NCBI GenBank assembly: GCA_016699575.1
Contig: CP064979.1
Span: 2,976,001 to 3,040,000, forward strand
Direction of reading: 5' to 3'
Source of the DNA: Flavobacteriales bacterium
GTDB taxonomy: Bacteria; Bacteroidota; Bacteroidia; Flavobacteriales_F; PHOS-HE28
Length of the DNA stretch: 64,000 bases
The notes beneath the pieces were generated by a model. It was not told where the DNA came from, did not search any database, and saw only the letters and a list, made by a program, of their open reading frames with translations. Shown here piece by piece: positions 8,127-15,804 of this stretch; within the stretch, counting starts at the first letter, position 1; each line of letters opens with the position of its first letter. The position numbers and the translations under genes are program-made.

Positions 8127-8636
8127 TCAGCTCATGTGCTTGAGGTTGAGCGCATAGAGAATGATGAAGATGACCGGGAAGATGGCTCCAAGGGTTGCCA
8201 TCAGACCACCGGCAAGACCGCCCACGAAGATGAACGGAGCTGCCACCGTTACCACTTGAGCCAACGTGTAGATGTAGAACCCGGTCTTCTTGAGCTTCCA
8301 CATCATGAAGACACCGATGAGGCAGACGATCGCCGCCAGGCCCTGGATCAACGAGCTGGTGGCCATGGCGCCGAAATCCATGGAACCGCCGAGCGCATCG
8401 CCGATAGCACTGGCCATCTCGCGTTCCGCATCGCTCATTTCGCCGCTGGCCATGGCCTCGTCCATGGAGCTGCTGATCTCACTGGAGAGGGCATCACCCG
8501 AGCCCACAAGGGCCTTGTTGGTGAAATAGCCGGTGAATCCCCCGAAGATGCCGAGACCGCAGCCGATGAAGCTGAGGATGCAGAGCACGGTGAGGAATGT
8601 CGGCCGCTTAGGGGCGCCTGTGTTCATGTCGTTCAT
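8127..8636 (-). CDS. membrane protein with an acidic Ser/Met-rich loop, unknown function
   Basis: A 169-residue protein. One membrane segment at about 14-36 is followed by a soluble loop (about 45-95) rich in Ser, Met, Glu and Gly, and then about three membrane segments to the C-terminus. I know no family for it with confidence. It heads a three-gene run of small membrane proteins, next to the DUF2752 protein. The start at 8636 has no clear -7 box. Confidence 0.7.
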   Translation of the reverse strand: MNDMNTGAPKRPTFLTVLCILSFIGCGLGIFGGFTGYFTNKALVGSGDALSSEISSSMDEAMASGEMSDAEREMASAIGDALGGSMDFGAMATSSLIQGLAAIVCLIGVFMMWKLKKTGFYIYTLAQVVTVAAPFIFVGGLAGGLMATLGAIFPVIFIILYALNLKHMS

Positions 8637-8786
8637 CGGGAAGAGGTGTTTTGGTTTGCTGCCAATCTATCCGGGTTCCCGATCCCTGCAAATCGGGTGG
8701 CCAAGGACTTTCCAACGGGGTTGTTAGCCCGTCAGTGCAGTGCAGCCGTTTGGAACGGCCCGCAGGCTAGCCTGAGCCAAGCAGAA

Positions 8787-8806
8787 AATACCCAGAAGTG
8801 GGTATT
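8787..8806. repeat. small perfect hairpin in an intergenic region
   Basis: AATACCCA, loop gaag, TGGGTATT. It lies between the start of the 8127-8636 gene (minus) and the small plus-strand ORF at 8841. It has no U-run and its role is unknown; it could be an operator or part of a 5' leader. Confidence 0.4.
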
Positions 8807-8840
8807 GTGGCCCCGGCAGAGGCTTGCTCATTTCGCCCGC

Positions 8841-8963
8841 ATGTCAGCCCCGTTTCCCCGACCTGTCGCGCCCGCACCCCCGGCGGCCCACCCGCAACCC
8901 AGCAAAGCAGACCTGCACAGGCTGCGTTTGCTGCTGCGTGCCTTCAAGCGCCGGTGGGAGTGA
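8841..8963 (+). CDS. probable small protein of 40 residues, unknown function
   Basis: A short ORF with a Pro/Ala-rich N-terminal half (APAPPAAHPQP) and a strongly basic, amphipathic C-terminal half (LHRLRLLLRAFKRRW). Two things argue that it is a real gene. A -7-like box (TCATTTCG at 8828-8835) lies 5 nt before the ATG, the same geometry as several certain genes here, and a strong hairpin terminator begins 21 nt after the stop. No family is recognised. The basic helix could bind nucleic acid or membrane, but that is only composition. Confidence 0.5.
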   Translation: MSAPFPRPVAPAPPAAHPQPSKADLHRLRLLLRAFKRRWE

Positions 8964-8983
8964 GCGGATAGCAGGTCCCTGCG

Positions 8984-9012
8984 ACAAGGCCCGGGCAACC
9001 GGGCCTTGTTCG
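8984..9012. terminator. bidirectional hairpin terminator
   Basis: An 11-bp perfect stem (ACAAGGCCCGG, loop gcaa, CCGGGCCTTGT) between the small plus-strand ORF and the converging mannose-1-phosphate guanylyltransferase gene. The U-tracts are weak on both strands. Confidence 0.6.
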
Positions 9013-9032
9013 TTGGTGTGCGGTCTGGCGTG

Positions 9033-10124
9033 CTACACGTACTTCCCCCCGCTCTCCTTACCGGCGTCCGTAACGAACTGCTTGATCTGCTGTTCGTCGT
9101 GCTGGCGGCACACGAGGAGCACATCGGGGGTGCTCACCACAATGCAGTTCTCGAGGCCTTGCAGCACGATGAGCCGTCCGTCCTCGGTGCGGATCATGTT
9201 GCCCTTGGCATCGTGCAGTTTCACGTTGGGGCCTACCACGGCATTGCCGTGCGCGTCCTTGGGCAGGTGGGTGTAAAGGCTGCCCCAAGTGCCCAGGTCG
9301 CTCCAGCCGAAGTCGCTTTGCACGGTGTACACGTTGCGGGCTTTCTCCATCACACCGTAGTCGATGCTGATGTTCTCACACTGCCCGTACATGCCATCGA
9401 TGAAAGCCTGCTCGGCGGGTGTGCCGAAGGTGCCGGTGCCCGCGCTGAACTGTGCTTCCATCTGCGGCAGGTGCACTGCGAAGGCCTTGCTGATGCTCTT
9501 GAGGCTCCAGATGAAAATGCCGCTGTTCCAGAGGAAGTCGCCGCTCTTGAGGAAGGATTCGGCGGTGGCGTGGTCGGGCTTCTCGCGGAAGGTCTTCAAG
9601 CGCTTGACGCTGGGGTGCACGGTACCGGGCTCATCGGTCCATTGCAGGTAGCCGTAGCCCGTGTCGGGGCGCGTGGGTACTATGCCCAGGGTCACCAGGT
9701 TGTCGCCCATGGCCGCTTGGCGGAAGGCGTTCATAACGGTGGCGTGGAACTCGGGTTCCTTCAGCACCAAGTGGTCGCTGCTGGCCACCACAATGAGGGC
9801 ATCGGGATCCTGTGCGGCAATGCGGTGGTTGGCGTAGGCAATGCACGGCGCGGTGTTGCGGCGGGCGGGCTCCAGCAGGATCTGCTCGTCGCGGATGGCG
9901 GGCAGCTGCTCCTTCACCAAAGCTTTGTAGCCTGCATTGGTCACCACCAGGATGTTCTCAGGCGGGCAGAGGGCCAGGAAACGGTCGTAGGTCTGCTGGA
10001 GCATGGTGCGGCCCATGCCGAGGACGTCGAGGAACTGCTTGGGGCGGGCACTGCGGCTCATGGGCCAGAAACGGCTGCCGATGCCGCCGGCCATGATGAC
10101 GCAGTAGTGGTGCTTGGAGATCAT
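9033..10124 (-). CDS. manC: mannose-1-phosphate guanylyltransferase
   Basis: A 363-residue nucleotidyltransferase that makes GDP-mannose from mannose-1-phosphate and GTP for surface polysaccharide and glycoprotein synthesis. The N-terminal signature MAGGIGSRFWPMSR followed by PKQF (about residues 11-29) is diagnostic of the GDP-mannose pyrophosphorylase group. The sequences GDFLWNSGIF and FGWSDLGTWGSLY are also family-typical. The length fits the single-domain form without the phosphomannose isomerase extension. It lies alone, converging on a small gene and followed by a terminator. Confidence 0.92.
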   Translation of the reverse strand: MISKHHYCVIMAGGIGSRFWPMSRSARPKQFLDVLGMGRTMLQQTYDRFLALCPPENILVVTNAGYKALVKEQLPAIRDEQILLEPARRNTAPCIAYANHRIAAQDPDALIVVASSDHLVLKEPEFHATVMNAFRQAAMGDNLVTLGIVPTRPDTGYGYLQWTDEPGTVHPSVKRLKTFREKPDHATAESFLKSGDFLWNSGIFIWSLKSISKAFAVHLPQMEAQFSAGTGTFGTPAEQAFIDGMYGQCENISIDYGVMEKARNVYTVQSDFGWSDLGTWGSLYTHLPKDAHGNAVVGPNVKLHDAKGNMIRTEDGRLIVLQGLENCIVVSTPDVLLVCRQHDEQQIKQFVTDAGKESGGKYV

Positions 10125-10251
10125 TGGGGGCGCAAGATCGGTGGGGACGGGGACTGTAGCGAGCAGGGGCGGTGGAGTTGTTGGTTGGTGGGTGTTAGGC
10201 TGCCGGGGTTAGGAACGGGCCCATGCTTCATCGCTCAGAAGCTGCATGTAC

Positions 10252-10336
10252 ATCTCACACAGAGACACGAAGGCACGGAGAATGCGTGCCATGCTCACGG
10301 TTGTATGCTCTGTGTCTCCGTGTCTCTGTGTGAGAT
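10252..10336. repeat. long inverted repeat built from the dispersed CACAGAG element
   Basis: The left arm 10252-10280 (ATCTCACACAGAGACACG...) and right arm 10308-10336 are reverse complements over 29 nt with about four mismatches, separated by 27 nt. The inverted repeat occupies the gap between the SprT-like gene and manC. Transcribed, it would form a long hairpin. The units belong to the same family as the repeats at 818, 4615, 24094 and 51515. Confidence 0.7.
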
Positions 10337-10386
10337 ACCCGTTGATCCAAGCCTTGCATTTTCCCCCCGATCGAACAGTCGTCTCC

Positions 10387-11022
10387 TTACCCCGCCCGCA
10401 GCGCCTCCACGGGCTGGTCCACGTGCACCTCGGCCACGGGGTCGAAGCTGTAGGTGCGGCGGTCGTTGAGGCAGCGGCACATGTAGCGCTTACGCTGGCG
10501 AACGCCCTTCACGAAGAGGCGACCGTGGTGGCGGAAGATGGTCCGCTCCGGCAGCTCCTCCAGGAAGGTCACGGGCTCGGGGTCGTAGCGGCGTAGGATC
10601 CGCAGCAGGTGATGGTCCGTGCAACTGCTGGCCGGGGCGTCCGTGAGGTGGCGCTCAAGTGCAAGCAGCACATCGGCGGGGAACACCTCTCGGCTCATAA
10701 AGGGCCGCATGAGGCGGGCGTATTCGTCCTTCCACACCTTGCCGTGCGGATCGGTGAGGCGACGTGTGCGCAGGAATGCGCTGTAGTGCGCGAACTCGTG
10801 CACCAGGGTAACAAGGAAGGAGTACTTGTTCAGGTCGGCGTTCACGCTGATGCGGTGCGGCTGACCGCGGTGCGCAGCGCGGTAGTCGCCGAGCTTGCTT
10901 TTGCGGGGCCGGCTCACACGCACTTGCACGGGATAGCGGCGCATCCAGTCCTCCACCACGGGCACCGCAGCCTCGGGCAGTCGGCGGCGCAGGGCGTCGA
11001 AGGCGTCAACAGCGGCGAGCAT
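10387..11022 (-). CDS. SprT-like zinc metalloprotease
   Basis: A protein of about 211 residues with the SprT/SprT-like fold. The zinc-binding helix reads LVHEFAHYSAF (about residues 70-80), with a basic N-terminal part (YRAAHRGQPHRI) and cysteines later (CTDHH, YMCRC) that may hold a second metal. Bacterial members are uncharacterised; the eukaryotic relative SPRTN cuts DNA-protein crosslinks. The start ATG at 11022 overlaps the stop of the upstream lipoprotein gene (TGATG), so the two are translationally coupled. A GTG one codon earlier is the alternative start. Confidence 0.8.
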   Translation of the reverse strand: MLAAVDAFDALRRRLPEAAVPVVEDWMRRYPVQVRVSRPRKSKLGDYRAAHRGQPHRISVNADLNKYSFLVTLVHEFAHYSAFLRTRRLTDPHGKVWKDEYARLMRPFMSREVFPADVLLALERHLTDAPASSCTDHHLLRILRRYDPEPVTFLEELPERTIFRHHGRLFVKGVRQRKRYMCRCLNDRRTYSFDPVAEVHVDQPVEALRAG

Positions 11023-11243
11023 CACGAGTGCCGTGGCGGAACCGAATTTGTCCCACTTGGAAGAGGGTAGGGGGATGACGGCTCAGCAACCGCACCGTGC
11101 ACATCGTAGTTGCGCTCAGGCGCGGGCACGTGGTCCCAATGGGGGCAGTCGCACTTGTTCGGCTTGAACAGCGAACAGCCGCTGAGCAAAAGCAACGAAG
11201 CAACAAGGGCCAAGGCAGGCAGCGAGGTGCGGCGGTAACGCAT
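11022..11243 (-). CDS. small lipoprotein of unknown function
   Basis: 73 residues with a classical lipoprotein signal peptide: basic start MRYRRTS, hydrophobic core, and lipobox LLSGCS with the acylated Cys near residue 22. The mature part has a Cys-x-Cys-Pro-His (CDCPH) and is Pro-rich, with no known domain. A perfect -7 box (TACATTTG) lies 7 nt before the ATG. Its stop overlaps the start of the SprT-like gene, so it is the first gene of a two-gene unit. The frame runs open further upstream, but only from this ATG does it give a sensible N-terminus. Confidence 0.75.
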   Translation of the reverse strand: MRYRRTSLPALALVASLLLLSGCSLFKPNKCDCPHWDHVPAPERNYDVHGAVAEPSSPYPLPSGTNSVPPRHS

Positions 11244-11250
11244 GGTGTGC

Positions 11251-11258
11251 CAAATGTA
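11251..11258 (-). promoter_or_regulatory. -7 box (TACATTTG) for the lipoprotein gene
   Basis: A perfect TAnnTTTG, 7 nt before the ATG at 11243. The mRNA would have almost no leader. Confidence 0.6.
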
Positions 11259-11367
11259 GGATCGGCAGGGCATGCCGGAGCAACGCGAACGCGCGTGTTT
11301 TGTTGCCGTCAGCCCACGACCGTTGAAAGCCGTTGCAAAGACGCCTGAACCCCACGACCTGCCCCGA

Positions 11368-11375
11368 TATCTTCG
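11368..11375 (+). promoter_or_regulatory. -7 box (TATCTTCG) for mlaE
   Basis: Matches the TAnnTTCG variant, 6 nt before the GTG start at 11382, which supports both the GTG start and a leaderless transcript. Confidence 0.55.
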
Positions 11376-11381
11376 GCCCCC

Positions 11382-12119
11382 GTGCAGTTCCTCTACCACA
11401 TCGGCCACTACACCCAGCTCATGGGCGAGGTGTTCGGCAAGCCGGAGCGTTTCCGCATTTACCTGCGCCGCACCCTGGAGGAGATCGATCTGCTGGGCGT
11501 GAAGAGCCTCGGCATTGTTTCCGTGCTGAGCGGGTTCATGGGGGCGGTCATCGCGCTGCAGACCAAGAGCAACATCACCAGCCCGCTCATTCCGGACAAT
11601 CTGGTGGGATTCGCCACGCGACAGAGCACCATACTCGAGTTCAGTCCCACCATCATCGCGCTCATCCTGGCGGGAAAGGTGGCCGGCACCATTGCCGCCG
11701 AGATCGGCACCATGCGGGTGAAGGAGCAGATCGATGCTCTGGACATCATGGGTGTGAACAGTGCAGGTTACCTCATCCTGCCGAAAGTGGCGGCGGCGCT
11801 GCTCATCTTCCCGTTCCTCATCATCATCAGCATGTTCCTGAGCGTGTTCGGGGGCTATCTGATCGTTGCGGCCACGGGCATCATCAGCACGGCGGCTTAT
11901 GACGAAGGCATCCGGCTGGATTTCGATCCGTTCACCGTCACATACGCGTTGATCAAAACGGAGGTCTTCGCGTTCATTATTACAACGGTTGGCGGCTATC
12001 ACGGGTACATCACCCGGGGCGGCACGCGCGAGGTGGGCATCAGCAGCACCACCGGGGTGGTATGGAGCATCGTGGCCATCATCATCAGCAACTTCGTGCT
12101 CACCAAGCTCCTGCTCTGA
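11382..12119 (+). CDS. mlaE: MlaE-type ABC transporter permease
   Basis: A 245-residue inner-membrane permease of the MlaE (YrbE) family, which moves phospholipids between the inner and outer membrane. Family features are an N-terminal amphipathic segment, about five membrane helices, and the conserved stretches RQSTILEFSPTI and AGKVAGTIAAEIGTMRVKEQIDAL (the EQIDAL region). It starts with GTG at 11382, 6 nt after a -7 box. It overlaps mlaF by one base (TGATG). No mlaD or other periplasmic component follows. Confidence 0.9.
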   Translation: MQFLYHIGHYTQLMGEVFGKPERFRIYLRRTLEEIDLLGVKSLGIVSVLSGFMGAVIALQTKSNITSPLIPDNLVGFATRQSTILEFSPTIIALILAGKVAGTIAAEIGTMRVKEQIDALDIMGVNSAGYLILPKVAAALLIFPFLIIISMFLSVFGGYLIVAATGIISTAAYDEGIRLDFDPFTVTYALIKTEVFAFIITTVGGYHGYITRGGTREVGISSTTGVVWSIVAIIISNFVLTKLLL

Positions 12120-12880
12120 TGATCGAGGTGAAGGGCGTGAGCAAAAGGTTCGGTACAGCGCAGGTGCTCACCGATATCAGTGCCGTGTTCCAGAAGGGGT
12201 TGGTGAACCAGGTGATCGGCAAGAGCGGCAGCGGCAAGAGCGTGCTGGCCAAGTGCATTGTTGGTTTGCACGTTCCCGAGGAAGGTGAAGTGCTGTACGA
12301 CGGCCGCAGCTTCCACAAGCTCGGGAAGGAGGACAAACGTGGCGTGCGCCAGGAGATCGGCATGCTGTTCCAGGGTGGTGCGCTGTTCGATTCGCTCACC
12401 GTGATCGAGAACGTGATGTTCCCGCTGCGCATGTTCGGCACCACCGACACCAAGGGGATGCGCGATCGTGCCGAGCATTGCCTGGAGCGCGTGAGCATTG
12501 CACCGGACAAGCACAAGCTCTTTCCCAGTGAGATCAGCGGTGGCATGCAGAAACGCGTGGGTATCGCCAGGGCCATTGCCATGCAGCCCAAGTACCTGTT
12601 GTGCGATGAACCCAACAGCGGTCTGGATCCGCAGACCAGCATCGTCATCGATCAGCTCATCGCTGAGCTTACCTTGGAGTACGACATCACCACAATCGTA
12701 ATCACGCACGACATGAACAGCGTGATGGAGACCGGCGACAACATCATCTTCATCCACGAAGGGCGCAAGCATTGGCAGGGCAGCCGCGAGGACCTGCTTC
12801 ACAGCGACAACCCCGAACTGAACGCCTTCGTGTACGCCAGCGGACTAATGAAGCAGGTGAAGAAGGCGATGGGCGGGTAG
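12119..12880 (+). CDS. mlaF: MlaF-type ABC transporter ATPase
   Basis: A 253-residue ABC ATPase energising the MlaE permease. Walker A is GKSGSGKS (about residues 33-40), the Q-loop is LFQGGALFDSL, the signature is ISGGMQKR and Walker B is LLCDEPNSGLD, with the switch His in VITHDM. The GALFDSLTVIENVMFPL stretch is typical of MlaF. The frame is open further upstream, but the start at 12119, overlapping the mlaE stop, gives the correct family N-terminus. The partner MlaD is not in this window, so it must be encoded elsewhere. Confidence 0.92.
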   Translation: MIEVKGVSKRFGTAQVLTDISAVFQKGLVNQVIGKSGSGKSVLAKCIVGLHVPEEGEVLYDGRSFHKLGKEDKRGVRQEIGMLFQGGALFDSLTVIENVMFPLRMFGTTDTKGMRDRAEHCLERVSIAPDKHKLFPSEISGGMQKRVGIARAIAMQPKYLLCDEPNSGLDPQTSIVIDQLIAELTLEYDITTIVITHDMNSVMETGDNIIFIHEGRKHWQGSREDLLHSDNPELNAFVYASGLMKQVKKAMGG

Positions 12881-13007
12881 GTGGGGGATTGGATCTGTGT
12901 GACTTTGCTGGAAGAGGATGGTTCCGGTGGAATGGTGCCACGGGCGCGTATGCTCGGCTATTTGCCGAGGCGGCCTTCTCGCAACATACCGGGTGGTGAG
13001 AGAGGCG

Positions 13008-13015
13008 TAGCTTCG
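13008..13015 (+). promoter_or_regulatory. -7 box (TAGCTTCG) for the toxin-antitoxin pair
   Basis: TAnnTTCG variant, 4 nt before the ATG of mntA at 13020. Confidence 0.5.
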
Positions 13016-13019
13016 CGCT

Positions 13020-13316
13020 ATGCGATTGGACGATCAGGCACTGGGGCAACTGCGTGCATACTTCGCCGGACAACCGGTGAAGCAGGCCTATTTGTTCGGG
13101 TCGTTCGCGCGTGGAGTAGCTGATGAACGAAGTGACGTGGATATCCTGGTGGAATTGGATCATAGCCGCCCGATCGGCTTGCACTTCGTGCAGATGGGCT
13201 TCGACCTGGAAGCCTTGCTCGCCCGTCCCGTGGACCTGGTGACCACCAAGGGCCTGAGTCCTTACGTGAAACCATACGTGGACCGCGACAAGCAGTTGAT
13301 CTATGCGCGCAGCTGA
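13020..13316 (+). CDS. mntA: MntA-type nucleotidyltransferase antitoxin
   Basis: 98 residues, a minimal nucleotidyltransferase. The active-site pattern GSX10DXD is complete (GSFARG... SDVD, about residues 26-40). In the MntA-HepT type, the antitoxin transfers AMP units to a tyrosine of HepT and so neutralises the toxin. It overlaps the downstream hepT by 14 nt, which supports coupled translation. The pair sits alone after mlaF. Confidence 0.88.
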   Translation: MRLDDQALGQLRAYFAGQPVKQAYLFGSFARGVADERSDVDILVELDHSRPIGLHFVQMGFDLEALLARPVDLVTTKGLSPYVKPYVDRDKQLIYARS

Positions 13317-13653
13317 AGCGGACCGCGCCAGGATCCTGCACATGCTGGATGCGATCCGGCAACTGGAAGCAAGTCCTGGTAGTGTTTCTGAGCGTGAATT
13401 GGATGCTGACCCCATGCTCCGGTTCGGAACGGTGAAGCTGATCGAGATAATCGGCGAAGCGGCCAACATGCTCACCAAGGAATTGCGAGCTGCCCATCCA
13501 GAAGTACCATGGCCACTGATGATCGGCATGCGGCATCGGTTGGTGCACGACTATTTCCGCATCGATACGGCCATCGTTGCCGAGGTGGTGGGCATGCACA
13601 TCACTCCGCTCAAGAGCCAGTTGCAGTCCATCCTTGCGGACCTCCCGGAGTGA
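13303..13653 (+). CDS. hepT: HepT-type (DUF86) RNase toxin
   Basis: A 116-residue, mostly helical protein of the HEPN superfamily. The motif RX4HXY is intact (RHRLVHDY, about residues 83-90): Arg and His are the RNase residues and the Tyr is the target of MntA nucleotidylation. The flanking IIGEAANMLTKEL and VPWPLMIGMR are family-typical. It is cotranscribed with mntA, with a 14-nt overlap. Both partners look intact, so the module should be functional. Confidence 0.88.
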   Translation: MRAAEADRARILHMLDAIRQLEASPGSVSERELDADPMLRFGTVKLIEIIGEAANMLTKELRAAHPEVPWPLMIGMRHRLVHDYFRIDTAIVAEVVGMHITPLKSQLQSILADLPE

Positions 13654-13711
13654 GCCGCTCACTTCCGGGTTGGCCTGAGCGGCCAGGACCCTGCTTGGCG
13701 CCCAAGGCGCG

Positions 13712-13743
13712 CGACCGATGAACACTCGGCTAAGCCGAGCGTT
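13712..13743. repeat. direct repeat, copy 1, with internal hairpin
   Basis: It shares GATGAACACT and GCCGAGCGTT with the copy at 13800-13831. The inner CTCGGC-TAA-GCCGAG (13725-13739) is a perfect stem that could end hepT transcription, though it has no U-run. Confidence 0.6.
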
Positions 13744-13799
13744 GGCTCACTTGCGATATTCAGGCTTGTCACCTCACGCGAGCTTGTGCTGGGGACACA

Positions 13800-13831
13800 C
13801 GACTGATGAACACTAGGTACAGCCGAGCGTT
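13800..13831. repeat. direct repeat, copy 2
   Basis: Starts CGACTGATGAACACTAGG and ends AGCCGAGCGTT. It is about 85% identical to copy 1, 88 nt away, but the internal hairpin is broken. Confidence 0.6.
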
Positions 13832-13981
13832 CGCGGAGCCAATGCTCCATCAAGCATGTTCTGGTGCGTGGCCTTCAGCGGTCTATCGCCGCCTTTCGCC
13901 CCACATTCTGCGGCTCGTCCCCAAGTGGGATGTACAGTGAGGACGAAAGGGTCACTTCGGGACCAACAAACTTGAGAGCCC

Positions 13982-15694
13982 ATGAAGAAGTGGATACCCG
14001 TGGTGGCGGCATGCATCGTGTTCACGTGCACGAAGACCAACGCGCAACAAGTGACAGTGGATGTGCTGGAGCCCGCCGCCATAGCAGGCAGCTATGCGCA
14101 CACTTGGGCGGAGCCCGCAGCGGGCAGTTGGGCCACCCCGGACATGACCGATGCGGCCAACGCGGTAGTGGATACGGTGGCGTTGGCATTGGACGGTTCC
14201 GCGGCCGACAGCCTGTGCTGCAACGCCATTGCCAATCCTGCGGCCATCAACGGCAAGATCGCGTTGCTCTACCGGGGCAGCTGCGATTACAGCGAGAAGG
14301 CGCTCTTCTGCCAGAACGCTGGTGCCGTTGCAGTGGTCATCATCAACAACATTCCCGGTGCACCGGTTGGCATGGGCGCAGGTGCCGTGGGCACGCAGGT
14401 CAATATTCCCGTGTTCCAGATCGGCCAGGCTGAAGGGGCGGATTGGCGGGCACAATTGGATGCCGGTGCAACCGTGGTGGCTTTCCTGGGCAACAAGACG
14501 GGCTTCTTCGCGGACGACATCGGTTTCAAGAAGCAAGGCATGCTGATGCCCAAAGGCCTCAACTATCCCGCGCTGTTGGCGGGCAACAGCAGCGAGTACA
14601 GTGTGCAGCTGGGCGCTTGGGTCCACAACTTCGGGCAGCAGCCGCGCACTGGCGTTACGCTCACTGCCACGGTGGACCAAGGTGGTCCGCTGCTCTACAA
14701 CGAGACGAGCGCTGCCGTAGACATCGCTTCTGGCGACAGCTCCTTCATCGTGCTGCCCGACTTCAGCCAGAACAGTTACGGTGGCGATTACCAGTTCACC
14801 TACACCACGGCCTTCGGTGGCACCGACCAGAGCACCGGCGACAACACCTTCGGGGTGGAACTGCGCATGGGCGAGGAGTTCGGCTATGCCCCTTGGGACG
14901 ATGCCAACGACCGGCCCGTGGTGACCATCGGCACCCAACCCGCAGCACCCGCCGGTGCTTACACCAGTTGCGCGCACTTCCTGGATGGCAACGCCAGCCG
15001 CATCGGGGTGGCGGGCATGCACATCTACGCCGCCAAGAACGCACCGGGCAACATGCTCGGCGAACTGCTCACCCTCACCGTCTTCGAATGGCAGGATCAG
15101 TTCACCGGCTTGAGCGATGGCGCCTTTGCCTTCGATAACATCATGCCCGTGAGCGAAACGGAATACAATGTGACGGTGGACAGCAACCTCTTCATCGGGT
15201 ATGTGCCGCTGGAAGATCCCATCGTGCTGCAGGACGACATGCGCTACCTCTTCTGTGTCACTGCGTTCAACAACGACATCTTCCTGGGCTACAACGAGGA
15301 CGTGAACTACGACCAGAACGAACTGACCAACGATCAGCCGACCACCCCGAACCAGAACGGCACCAGTTGGTTCGTGGGCTTCGTGGGCGGTCCAGTGGCC
15401 ACCGTTTCAGTGCGCACGGTGCCAGCGGCGAGCATTGGTATCCTTGAAGCGGACGGTCCTGAGGGCATCGGAGCGTATCCCAATCCCAGCAGCGGCCTAT
15501 TTGCCATGGACCTTAGCGACCAAGGGCCGGTGGACATCACGGTGTTCGACGCGACCGGTCGGGTGGTGCGCACCGAGCACGTGACCGCCCGACTGCACGT
15601 CCTGGACCTGCGCCACGAAGCCCAAGGCATCTATGCGGTGGAGCTGCGCAGCGCAAAGGGCCGGAGCGCGGGCAGGGTAGTGGTGGAGCGCTAG
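13982..15694 (+). CDS. secreted PA-domain protein with T9SS type A sorting domain
   Basis: 570 residues. A Sec signal peptide (MKKWIPVVAAC... ending NAQ, about 1-21) is followed by a protease-associated (PA) domain around residues 30-165 (KIALLYRGSCDYSEKA, NAGAVAVVIINN). Next is a beta-rich middle region. The C-terminal tag has the AYPNPSSG motif (about 497-504) and FDATGRVV, typical of T9SS type A domains. No protease catalytic domain is visible, so the PA domain may serve in binding. The protein should be exported by the T9SS and attached to or released from the cell surface. A hairpin terminator follows. Confidence 0.85.
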   Translation: MKKWIPVVAACIVFTCTKTNAQQVTVDVLEPAAIAGSYAHTWAEPAAGSWATPDMTDAANAVVDTVALALDGSAADSLCCNAIANPAAINGKIALLYRGSCDYSEKALFCQNAGAVAVVIINNIPGAPVGMGAGAVGTQVNIPVFQIGQAEGADWRAQLDAGATVVAFLGNKTGFFADDIGFKKQGMLMPKGLNYPALLAGNSSEYSVQLGAWVHNFGQQPRTGVTLTATVDQGGPLLYNETSAAVDIASGDSSFIVLPDFSQNSYGGDYQFTYTTAFGGTDQSTGDNTFGVELRMGEEFGYAPWDDANDRPVVTIGTQPAAPAGAYTSCAHFLDGNASRIGVAGMHIYAAKNAPGNMLGELLTLTVFEWQDQFTGLSDGAFAFDNIMPVSETEYNVTVDSNLFIGYVPLEDPIVLQDDMRYLFCVTAFNNDIFLGYNEDVNYDQNELTNDQPTTPNQNGTSWFVGFVGGPVATVSVRTVPAASIGILEADGPEGIGAYPNPSSGLFAMDLSDQGPVDITVFDATGRVVRTEHVTARLHVLDLRHEAQGIYAVELRSAKGRSAGRVVVER

Positions 15695-15708
15695 AACAGG
15701 AAGCGCCA

Positions 15709-15747
15709 GGGGGACCTGTCGGCCTTTGCCGGCAGGTCCCCCCTTCT
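15709..15747 (+). terminator. strong hairpin terminator
   Basis: A 15-bp stem (GGGGGACCTGTCGGC / GCCGGCAGGTCCCCC, one G-U pair, loop CTTT) followed by CTTCTGTT, 15 nt after the stop of the PA-domain gene. Confidence 0.85.
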
Positions 15748-15768
15748 GTTCGGGCAAAGCCCTCCGGA

Positions 15769-15776
15769 TATCTTCG
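15769..15776 (+). promoter_or_regulatory. -7 box (TATCTTCG) for the PASTA protein gene
   Basis: TAnnTTCG variant, just after the terminator. It is 28 nt before the ATG at 15805 (19 nt before an in-frame GTG at 15796). Confidence 0.5.
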
Positions 15777-15804
15777 CCCGCCTGTCCAAAAACAGGTGGA
15801 TCGG

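Larger units (their letters stand above)
13654..13981. other. 328-nt intergenic region after hepT
   Basis: No gene seen. It holds two imperfect 32-nt direct repeats (13712-13743 and 13800-13831), a perfect 6-bp hairpin inside the first copy, and a possible -7 box TCACTTCG at 13952-13959 for the downstream secreted protein. Confidence 0.6.

Noticed and set aside
11022..12002. A 326-residue minus-strand frame opposite mlaE
   Set aside because: Only the last 73 codons form a real gene (lipoprotein starting at 11243). The rest is antisense to mlaE and unlike any protein.
13859..14433. A 189-residue plus-strand frame overlapping the PA-domain gene start
   Set aside because: It is out of frame with the signal peptide of the secreted protein and consists of biased Arg/His/Gly sequence.
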